From: Filosporella fistucella
Lineage: Eukaryota; Ascomycota; Leotiomycetes; Helotiales
Assembly: GCA_030077755.1 (NCBI GenBank)
Contig: JAQJZZ010000007.1
Coordinates: forward strand, 558,001 to 622,000
DNA length: 64,000 bases
Direction of reading: 5' to 3'
This document shows positions 54,382 through 64,000 of this stretch, one piece after another. The translations under genes and the position numbers were made by a program. Every line of letters begins with the position of its first letter. Position 1 is the first letter of the stretch. The notes below the pieces were generated by a model. The model was given only the letters and a program-made list of their open reading frames with translations. It was not told where the DNA came from and did no database searches.

Positions 54382-55962
54382 TTAGCCTCTCCTGGCCTCC
54401 TTGGTCTTCACTGCCTGTAGACCAGCAACTGCATCCTCGAGAATTCTCACAGTCTGGGTGCCCTCTCCATTTCTTGCATGACGAATCCTAAGCGCGGTTG
54501 TCCATCCAGAATTCTGTGATCCCAAGTTTACGTGAGCTCCTCGCTCCACTAACAGCTTCACCAGGCCATCGTTGAGATTTTTCGTTGCGATATGTATTGG
54601 CGACTCATAATCTGGGAGGCTATTGTGGTGATTAATATCAACACCTTGATCAAGTAGAAACTCTGCAGTCATGTTTTTATTATGTTCGGTGGTGGAGATG
54701 AGGTTGATGGTCCATTTGTGCGATTACTCGAACTTTAGATGCACATTACCCCCACAGTACACAAGTATCTCTACCATCGACGCAGTGTCCGAGCCGCTCC
54801 TAGCACCATCAATGGCATGGTATATTGGAGTTCCTGTGACCTTGGCACTGAGAGGAGTATTAACACCAACGGTTTTCTGCATGAGGAGTAAGGAGGATAT
54901 TATATCACAACGGGCAGCTGCAGCACGAAGAGCATCCTCACCATGGTCTGCAGGATCATTTGATAAAATCATGCTAGCGGTCCAAAGCATCTTTCTTCCC
55001 AGAGAAGGACGGGTCATTTTGTCAACGTAGAAGCCAAGATTTATCAACCTCAAAGTGGCTGCGCGGATATCCTCTTGGGACGTCCCTCTCAATAACTCCG
55101 TCGCCTTCTGAACACTTGGCGGCATTGAATCTCGTTGCAGACTGCGGTGATCATTGAGCAAGTTGGTGATCATTTTTCTTTGTTCCCCAATTGTCGTGGA
55201 CTGCTCTGCGACCTGAGAAGCTGAATCATCAGGTGCAACGTCGTCTAAGGAGGTGAGTCCTTCTTCACCGATAACTTCGGAGACTAGAATCACAAATTGT
55301 CAGCATGAGGAGGGTCATATATGTGTATGTTGAAGGGTGCGATAAGTTAACTAATGTTCTAATATCATCCGTATGGTTCTGGATGAAATCCATGTGGATG
55401 CCTTCAGAGTGTAGCTCTCTCTCTAGAAATCTCCACCCATTCCCACCCACATCATTATTCTGAGCTGATAAAAGTGATTTAGGTCCTGTCCGATGACTTC
55501 TGGCCGATTCCATCAAGATTCTCAAAACTTCTATCAACATCGGCGCCATCCCTCCCACACTAGCCATAGTCAACGAGCTCATGAACGCCTCGATCATGTT
55601 CAAATGTAAGCTCAATTTCGCTCTTATCCCAACAAGACCTCTTTCTCCAAATTTGACTCTCATCCATGCGTTTCGTTCCATGTTCAGATACTTCTGATGC
55701 AACTCTTAAAGCTCTTTGAGTGTTTCCATCAGACTATTACACAGAGTGCTTAGTTCAATCTTCCGACTAGCTCCGCGGCGGTTGAGAAGTGAGGTAGACG
55801 AACCAGCCTGGTCACAGAGAGATCGGCGATCACAATATTGATCGAGCTTAGCTCCAAAGCAGCTTCTGCATATTCCCCTGGAGCAGCTGTGGTAGAGCGC
55901 CAGAGGTGGATAAAGAGTCTTCACACGGCGATGAAATCGCCAACTCCGAAGCCGAAACTTAT
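54382..55962 (-). pseudogene. Ankyrin-repeat gene of the fungal N-domain type, inactivated
   Basis: Read 5' to 3' on the minus strand, the text begins SFGFGVGDFIAV, the usual start of fungal ankyrin/STAND-like proteins, but the codon where Met is expected (55962-55960) is ATA. A TGA follows at 55923. A frame change in the first exon leads to RKIELSTLCNSLMETLKEL, a TAA (about 55705), then ELHQKYLNMERNAWMRVKFG in the same frame. Near 55290 another frame change precedes VSEVIGEEGLTSL. A region with ankyrin texture (GTPIYHAIDGARSG, EILVYCGGNVHLKFE) meets a TAA at 54726 and continues in the same frame to AEFLLDQGVDINHHNSLPDYESPIHIATKN and LLVERGAHVN. The stops fit CGA or CAA codons changed by C-to-T; the start fits ATG changed by G-to-A. 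Some frame changes may be introns I did not resolve. Confidence 0.65.
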
Positions 55963-57907
55963 CTTGATCAGTGTTTTAGCTGAGGCGACAATAAGGAAAA
56001 AGTTGGTAATTGGAGAGACGTGCGGAGGATTAGGTGATAGGTGAGGCCGAGGCTATGTCTGCATCGCATCTACGATGTTGTTATTGGCTCATGTAAATAT
56101 CCTTGCACGCCTAATAGGAAGGTACAAATGTGGACGTTGTGGCCCCCAAGCAAGTTATCAATCTCGCAGTATTTACTTCTAAGAGTGTTACTTACGGAAC
56201 ACTATAAATTGCAAAGTGACAAGATGCCTTCAAGCGTCTTCAATCACATTTTTAAGCCTACAAGGAGCTAAAATAAGGTCAATGTTAGCTACTGAAATAT
56301 GGTAGAAATAATATAAATATAAGGAGTCATAATACATTTTAAGTATTCTTCTTAAACTTTTACCTCTCCCTTACCGTCTCGCTCTCCTTAGTTTTCGACT
56401 GACGCCCCAAGAAACCATTGCGAAGTCGAAGAAGGCATACTTGTGAAATCCTTCAGCCTGGGACAGAATTGCTCCTCGTTGAAGAGAGATTGAATAAGAC
56501 AAAGCCATACCTATGCCGTTTTAACAAAGTGAATGCCAACAAATTTCCATCCTCAGTCCCTGTAGATCGCGCTGCCATCCACGCTCGATCTGCGGTTTCA
56601 ATCAGGTGTAAGTACTTGCGCAACTTCTATCTGCAGCCCATAAAAATACCGTGGAAGCCTTTAGCACACAGGCACATAATAATATACATTCAACGGCAGC
56701 AGACTACAGACCGAGCTGACGCAAAATCAAAAGCCAAGACGAGGACCTGTAGGGATGAGGAAGAGACCAGGTGTGAAAGGTTGAAGAGATACTCAAATTG
56801 ATAGATAAGCTAGATAGAAACAATTAGGATCGATCACCGAGGAAGTTGGGATCGGAGAGTATGCCTTGTGAAACGTGGGACGATGGAGAATTGGCGGGGA
56901 AATCAGACCACGCTATGAAAAATGTGTTTGCAATGATGAGGCAGAAGTATATATAAAGGTCCCTGCCTCTTGAGCATAATTTGAGGACATTGGCGATAAG
57001 TAGGTAGGATTTTGAGAGGCATTGTTCTCTGGGAATACGAATGCAGGTCAGTATGATCAGTAGAATGCTTGTAAGACAGAAGCAGACATGTTGATGTGAT
57101 CTTTCCCATCCCACTTGATGGGTCAGATCTATTTCACTTTGCAAAGCACTCACAACACACTCACATTCACAATCACATTCACAACCAAAGCACACAACTC
57201 AATTTTATGTCAGTATATTGCAGTTCCCGTTGCGTCTACAACAACCACATGCCACACCGTCTGCCAGTAAAAAGGCGTATGAGGTGCCTATGAATCACCT
57301 CCCTGCCACAACACATTCCTGCTCGCCCCCCTCAAAATCTCAATCTCAATTGAGAAGTAAGTAGAGAGTTTGAGGCTCAAAGAAGAAAGAAAAAGATAAT
57401 TTGCCCAAATTGATAGGGTATTGACACATAAAAACAACCCAACCACCGCACAGTCTGGTTGCAGCCGCTTCTCGCAAAGCATGTACAAATGAAAAGAGTA
57501 AAGAGCAAATAAGGTAAGTAATAAAGTTATTCCCCAGTCCGCTCGCAAGAAAAGTGAATGAAGGGGTGATTTATACCCATCTATCAATCCACCTCCTCAA
57601 GCAAAGAAAAGATGCGAACCGAGTAACGCATCGGAATTTTTTTTGGGCGTTCCATCAATAGAGTAGGAAAGAAGAGTACACGTTCCGTGTGTAAATGCAA
57701 CAAATGCAGCCGGCCATGCCCGGCTCCGAAAGTCAAAACAACGCCGTGATTCCCATGCTACACATTCCCATTGAACCCTTCCGTAAACGCCGCGCTGATT
57801 CGTTAAAAGAAGGCAAAATTTAAATAAAAGCTCCAATGTGCTTTTCTGCAGACTTAGAGAAACAAAAGTGTTTGGTGTGGAGATTGCTCTGATGAGCATG
57901 TTTGCTG
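55963..57907. other. Gene-free region, includes probable Rim15 3' flank
   Basis: Frames of 60-127 codons occur on both strands without any recognised product. The right part, 57290-57907, is likely the 3' untranslated region and downstream flank of the kinase gene. A CA-rich run (about 57145-57190, CACATTCACA-type repeats) is a simple-sequence tract. Confidence 0.4.
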
Positions 57908-60900
57908 CTATTTCGAGATATCCATATAATCTACCCGATTTGAGGCAGATGACGGAGCTCTTGGTGTAGGTTCCTCATCCATGCTGTCAAATTGAACAGG
58001 TGATGATTTTGGAGTCTCGTCCATGTTGAATTCCATGGACGAACGCCCGGGTGTTGTGAAGACCTCTGGCGGTGTCAATGTAGAGCCTGTGATTTCAGAA
58101 GCAGCTGGTATTTCTTCTGCGACTGTTGGAGGTGGTGCGATAGTATCAACTGAAGTCGCGACGTCAGAACTGGAAACCACGCTTCCGCGGCTATTGGTAC
58201 GCATCATTTCAATGCCCAACTTGGATCCACGGTGGGTCTTGGAAGCAGATCGAGGACTGGTCTTCTCTCGAACGTGAACATCTCCGAGCTCATCGTCTTC
58301 ATCATCGCCCGATTCTGCGCACTCGTGTCGGTGCTTTTCCATTGATTGACGTTTCGCTCTCATCTTGTCTGACGACTTTTGTCTATGAGGAACCTTATAG
58401 GGATTTTCCATCCGTCCAGGTGCGGACTCCTCGTGTAGCAAATGTGGCGGAAAAGACTTTGGTAGATCGCGTGAATCTAGCAAAGCTTCTTCATTGCTAA
58501 TACCAAGACTATTGTCATCCCAATCGCCAGTAGCCTTGCGGCTGATGACAACAGGAACATCATCATTCATTAGTGATTCAGAATCACCGAAGAGACTTGA
58601 ACTAATGGAGTCTTCTCTGCTGGAACCTCTGAAGCTACTGCCTGGCATGTGAGCGTATCCTTGTGACGAGCTTGATGTTGGGCTATCTTCGAGTCTCAGG
58701 CTTTCCTGTCTCAAACCTGAAGGTGGTGGATACCCAATAGGAATCGCCACAGTTTGTCCAGGCGTTGGTGCCTTCCATTGACAGAGTCTACACATAGCTT
58801 CCGTAAGCTTAGATGTAGTAGGAGGCTTTTCGATCAATGAATCGAAATGATGTGGTGCTTGCAATTCCTTGAGATAGCCAGTGACAGCCACGATTGGAGT
58901 CGTTGAATTGACGTTCTTGGTATCCCGAATCATTCTTGCAACATCGGCTCCATTGATCTGTGGCAACTTGAATTCCATCATGATGATATCAAACTTGATC
59001 TCGCCCATGGCAACGCGCATAGCTTCAGCACCATTTACTACACTCATTGTACGGCATCGAAGTTTTTCCAGCAGCTTTTCCATAACCATTCGAGAAACTG
59101 GATGGTCCTCACAAATAAGAATATCTAGAGGCCGGAAGGCTGGCCCATCAGCGAGTTGAATTTGTGACATGCGTCTGGAGCTTTGACGACGGCGCTGAAC
59201 ACGAAGCAAAGCATTTGCCTTGTCGCCCTCATTATCCGAGGATGATGGCGACATGTCAAAAACTTGACTTCTTCGTTTTCGATGAGAAAACAAATCATTA
59301 GGTACTGGGCTTCCTTCTTGTGAACCGACAGTCTGAGAACGGGCACGAGTTGATGAACCACTAGCTTGTCGGGGGGTTGATAACTTCTGTGGTGACAAAG
59401 CCAATGGTGGTGGACCACTGCCACGTGTCTTGATTGGAGACGACACCGCGGATGAAGCTTTCTGAAGATTTCCAGGCATTCTAGGCATATCGAAGAAGTT
59501 TCCGGGTGCCAAAGAATTGCTTGATTGGTGTGACAGACTGGAGGAATTGCTTGAAGTCTTTCGTCGTCCTTCGCCATTTTGGCCAGCGACAAATGACACA
59601 AGAAGAGGCGATGATGGTTGAGATGCTCTGCTTGGTGACGAATTGGTTTGGCTGAATCCTGATGGCGATGATGGACGATTGCTGGCTTTTGCATTCGACA
59701 ATGTTCGCTGAATCGGCATTGGCAATATTGGGCTGCCCTCCAAGGTTGGTCCGGGTGAGCCAGGATTGTTTGGCACACCTGGGCTGATGCTGGCAGGTTT
59801 ACTCTGAGCAGCCATCGCTTCAGCTCGAAGTTTCTGAATGACATCTTTGTTTGCCTTCTCCAGAACCGGCAAGTTCTTGAAGGCAAAATTACCAAAGTCG
59901 TCGGCGACGACCGGTTCACTCAGTCTGCGACTCTTCATGTCGCGCACGTGTGGCGGGATATGCAGAGGCATAAGCCCACGCTTCATCGAATTAACCTGAG
60001 ACCGAACCCGTGACAGAGCATCGTGCGGTCTCTCATGATACTCTATGCCCGTCGACGAGCTTGGTGGCGAAGTCTGATCTTCCATCTCTTCTGCAAAAGA
60101 TTGCAAGGTAGCACCACGAGCATCGAAATATTCGGTATCTTCAGGATTCTCCGGCGCTGGTACGAATTGGGCATCATCTTCGAGAAGCTTATCCCAAGCA
60201 ACACCTTCAAACCAAGAATGGTTTCGAATCTCCTCGCCACCGCACGAAAATTTGTCCTGGGAATTGATTCCTAGACGTTCCCGGGGGTCAAGGCATAGAA
60301 GCTTGTTCATCAGATCTTTGGCTTCATCGGAAACTTCGAAATCACCCTCATCTGGCCAAGAAATTCTCCGTGCGAGGATATTCTCGAACACTTCATCCGG
60401 TGTACCTGCGTGAAATGGCGGATATCCATACAGGAATTCGAACAAGATGCAGCCAACTGACCACCAATCGCTCATTTCATCTTGACCGATACCTTTGACG
60501 GTCTCGGGGGCAAGATAATCCGGAGTACCAACGAAACGACGATTGCTGTCATCGGGATCGAATAGGGCCATTGGAGGAGGCATCATGCTGGTCTGTGGAG
60601 GTGTGTTTTTCTGCTCTGAGCCACCACTGTTGGTGTGATGGAGAGACAAGAAATCAGGTGAATGGCTGCCTTCATTTTCGCTCATCTCCTCAATTGGTGA
60701 TCGTCGGGCGTGATTTAGCATGTGCTGCCCTTGAGAATCGTTCAGCGAGAAGCTGCTAAACATTTGATTCAAGGCATCGCTCCCGCCACTGTCACTACGA
60801 CCAGATGTGCGGCGCGACTCCTTCGGATTCGAGCTTTCACGACTGAGATTGAAATATGACGGAGTGGCTAACCCAGCACCCAAATCAGGAGTCATTTGAG

Positions 60901-63660
60901 GAGTAGAACCCGGTGAGTGATGGCCATGAAAGTCGAATGAGGTGGATCTTGAAGAGCTGATTGAAGTGTTCCGAACAAAGGGTCCTTGCTTCAAAAGATC
61001 AGGAGCAGAATCATTGGTTGAGCTATTGAGAACGCGCTTCTGACGACCGATCAAACCCATTCTAGACAGGCCAAAATCAGTCAATTTCAAATGACCTTTT
61101 TGATCTATGAGAAGATTATCAGGTTTCAAATCACGATGGACAATCCCTCGGTTATGGAGATGCTCCACTCCTAAGATGACTTCTCCAAGGTACTTCTTTG
61201 CCCAATCTTCTGGAAGACCGCCAAGAACTTTGATGAGAGATGCACAATCTCCCCCATTAAGATACTCCATGACCAGATAGAGATAATCTTTGCTAGAAAA
61301 AGTCCAGTATAACTTTGCAACGAAATCGCTCTCCCCTTGCCACATCATGATAGCACGCTCAGCTTTCACATTGGTTACCTGGTTCTTTGCAACCATGTCT
61401 GCCTTTTTCAAAACTTTGATGGCGTAGTAATCACCAGTGGATTTCTTCTTAGCTAGGTAAACACTTCCGAATGCACCTTTGCTGATAGGCTTAACAATCT
61501 CAAAATCTTTGATAGATGGTGGTACAGCCCGTGCTTGTGGCGCGCTCACAGACGTCAAACGAGGAGATGGTGGTGGGCGGGACGGATCGGACCCTGCTGC
61601 TGAAGATTGACGTCGGTGGTGGTGTGGAATCAATGCAGGAGAACTGAATTCGCTGCCAGGAAGCATGGGAGAATGCGTTGGAGATACCACGCCTTCGTGA
61701 GCAATTGGTAATGCACGAGGTTTCGTGATTCGTAGTGGAGACGAAGGTTGTGGAATACGAACAGGCGACTCTTGGCGGCGTGGCGACGATGTTCCCGGAA
61801 GAATAATGCTTCTGCGGTGTCGTTGACGGGAGCTTGCAGCGCGTCTAAGATCACCAAATTCGGAGACTGGGGACTCAGTGCGAGTGGGACGCCCGATCAA
61901 GGACGATGACCGAACACTCCCGTCGCTATCGGCTCCGGCATCACTCTCAAAAAACAGTGATTGGCGTCGAGAGTCTTGGGAGTGGGAAAGAATGCTATGA
62001 TGGCCTGTATGAGATCGTGGCGTTGGGCATTCTTTCGGGCTGCTAGATCTTGTGGATGAGACAGCCGCAGATGAAGAACGACGGTCTCCGGCTCGTCCCA
62101 TCTCAGCTTCTCTTAGGGCCATTGCCAATGATGACGCCGGTCCATCAAATGAGCCACTGAAAAATCCATCCTCGTTTGCAGGTGTACGCTTGTCCTCGGC
62201 ATCAGAATCAGTGAGGTGGCCAGCGGCAATTTTGGCAGCCTTTCGCATCGCCTCATCAATACAATCTTGAACAATTACAGAGAATTCGATTCGAATACGT
62301 TCTGAGTACTCAATAATTCTACGGTGTCGTAAGACAGCCTCAACCTTCGACTTGGCTGCTCGTTCACTGTCCGCACAGAGGAGAGCCAAGCCCTGCTCTT
62401 GTTCCAATGTGTTGTTGCTGGGTGATTGCCATTGCATAACCTGTGATATACGCGACTCGGACGATGGAGACTGAGTACGGAACTCGCCAGGAGCTTGAGA
62501 AGATGCTTCCTTGATTGCCGGAGTGGAAATTTCAATAGCTGTATCGCAAAGATCGACTAACAGTTCCACAATTCTTGCTTGTGGGCGTCGAACAGCAAAC
62601 GACCGACCTCGTGCGTGTCCGAATCCACTGGATGTAGACGGATCTCTCGATCGTCCTGCTGGTGTACCCGGGGATGCAGTTCCGGATGAGGATGATGTTG
62701 AAGCGCTGGGTCCAATTGGCATCCCCTTGTACTCGGCCTGTGGTAGGGCCAAAGCAGTTTGGTCACCACTGGGCCGCGATTTCCGCGCCTCTAGAGCATC
62801 AAGAACTTTGACAATTGCATGGCGATGCTCGATGAGGTTTTCTTGACACATTTGGACTTCCATCTCGGCTTTGTGCTCCTGAAGACATAGTTCTGTGTGC
62901 TTCTCAAACCACCAAGGTGGGATTTGACGCTCGCAGATCCGACAGAGGACCGGCAATGGCGGAGCATGGTGGGCTGGATCATCCAGACCAGCTTCAGCTA
63001 ACAGAGTAAGATAGCTTGCAAGCACTTCTGCTCCAGAACCAAGGGAGTCAACAATCACAGCTGGCAAGTCGATTTGAATTTCGCGTGGCTCAATCCACGG
63101 TCGGATCATCCACATTGTCTATCGAGTGTCAGCATTGCCGAGTTTTTCACAAGATCCCAACTTACATGGCTTTCACCTCCCGATGATCGATCGTAGACCA
63201 TAATTCCTTGTCCCTCGAGCTCAATGATAGCTGGCTCAGTAGAGGCATCCCCGCAATTCTCGCCCACTCCGTCGAGATCCTCAATTCGTACCAATTTCGT
63301 AGCAGGGCCAGCTTGAACCGAGAAACGAATGATTTGACTCCGAGAATCATCTTTCTTCATAGACTCGACGACTTCTGTAAAGACCTCCTTATTATCGCTA
63401 ACCAAGAGATCTTTGATTGCTTTTCCTTGAACAGATTCGAAATGGGTACCGATAACATCAGTCCATGAAGGACTGACCCATCTGATCTTGCCATCGAGAC
63501 CAAGGTCCATAATGACATTGAGGGTCTGCTCTGCCGCCTCTCTCAAATCCTCCCTCTCCTCCCGAATATCTGCACTCAACGACCGCTCCATCAAGCCACC
63601 AGCCTCTGCACGCAGCGACGAGACGGCTGGTGGAGCCAGCATGCTATTCTGATCCTCCAT
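57908..63660 (-). CDS. rim15: Rim15-type serine/threonine protein kinase with PAS and receiver domains
   Basis: Two exons, 63660-63166 and 63118-57908, give about 1901 aa. A PAS-like domain lies near the N-terminus (IMDLGLDGKIRWVSPSW, VIGTHFESVQGKAIKDLL). A C2HC-type finger (CRICERQIPPWWFEKHTELC) starts near residue 223. The AGC-type kinase spans about 704-1134: SKGAFGSVYLAKK, YAIKVLKK, IVHRDLKPDNLLI, LTDFGLS and GTPDYLAPE. A long insert of about 165 residues sits between DFG and GTPDYLAPE, as in other Rim15/Cek1/greatwall-like kinases. A C-terminal receiver domain lies at about 1494-1614; its expected phospho-Asp is Glu. Rim15 integrates TORC1, PKA and Sch9 signals and drives quiescence and stress programmes through endosulfine phosphorylation. 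The many SP/TP and RRxS-like sites in the linkers fit regulation by phosphorylation. The ATG at 63660 opens the frame. Confidence 0.93.
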
Positions 63661-64000
63661 TGTAGTGTAGATTCCTAAGAATCAATTACTGCCCCCAACA
63701 TTGACCGTGTACTCTCTGTCCTTCTGAGAACCCTAGATAGGAATTGATATCATTCGCGTCGTCGTTATCCGTTATCGTGGCGTGTAAGCTGGAAACCGGG
63801 TTGAAGATCGGCTTAGCAGTCAGGCAGAGAGCCCAGGACTAGCAACGCTTGGAAACAAGAGACATCATGGTGATTGATGTTGATGTCTCTTTTTGTTGTG
63901 TGTTGGTAAGCGCGCTGCGGAGATGGTCCGGTGTTGCGAGAGTGAATCGAGAATGAGCGTTTGTCGAGACAAGACGAGAAGAGAACTCCAACTCGGCGAG
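63661..64000. other. Promoter and leader of the Rim15-type kinase gene
   Basis: No other gene is supported in the final 340 bases. CT/GA-rich text suggests 5' leader and promoter. Confidence 0.45.

Noticed and set aside
1..64000. CRISPR array, bacterial operons or ribosome-binding sites
   Set aside because: The genes have spliceosomal introns and eukaryotic families; no spaced direct-repeat array of CRISPR type was seen.

Overview
The window looks like nuclear DNA of a filamentous ascomycete (Pezizomycotina; I would guess Leotiomycetes, which is inference). The reasons are short introns of 45-105 bp with GT(A/G)NGT donors and CTAAC/CTGAC branch sites, and typical gene families: a HET-domain protein, rhodopsin-like 7TM proteins, an AA9 lytic polysaccharide monooxygenase, DUF3632, Rim15 and an Lrg1-type LIM-RhoGAP. 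Where possible I rebuilt exons by hand from splice signals and reading phase.

Layout. 0-11 kb: start of an amino-acid permease (-), a serine-rich hypothetical protein (+), a DUF3632-like gene with a frame break (-), a secreted guanyl-specific ribonuclease of the T1/N1 family (+) and a HET-domain gene (-). 11-22 kb: tRNA-Arg, a two-UBC-domain E2-like protein built from eight exons including a 12-nt exon (-), the LIM-RhoGAP (+) and a GAL80-like oxidoreductase (+). 22-33 kb: a gene-poor stretch, a 7TM rhodopsin-like protein (+), a GH31 glycosidase (-), the sterol enzyme Erg26 (-) and a secreted protein with an internal duplication (+). 33-46 kb: a large disordered hypothetical protein (-), a small coiled-coil protein (-), a decayed AT-rich block with repeats and an ankyrin pseudogene, a second 7TM gene with an apparent frameshift near its end (+), a small membrane protein (-), a U6-like snRNA locus (+) and a conserved hypothetical (+). 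46-56 kb: a small secreted protein (+), a double aspartyl-protease-like gene with a frame break (-), the AA9 enzyme (-), a cytochrome P450 (-) and an ankyrin pseudogene (-). 56-64 kb: a gene-free stretch and the large Rim15 kinase (-).

The genes do not form one biosynthetic cluster. Housekeeping and signalling genes (E2, LIM-RhoGAP, Erg26, Rim15, tRNA) are interleaved with accessory genes for secretion, plant-wall attack and self/non-self recognition. Two ankyrin genes are broken mainly by C-to-T type changes, mostly in CpA context, which resembles repeat-induced point mutation. The most unusual item is the U6-like RNA at about 43.06 kb: it has a correctly placed TATA box, the ACAGAGA/AGC core, and an internal stem-loop whose sequence differs from the usual U6 but still pairs.
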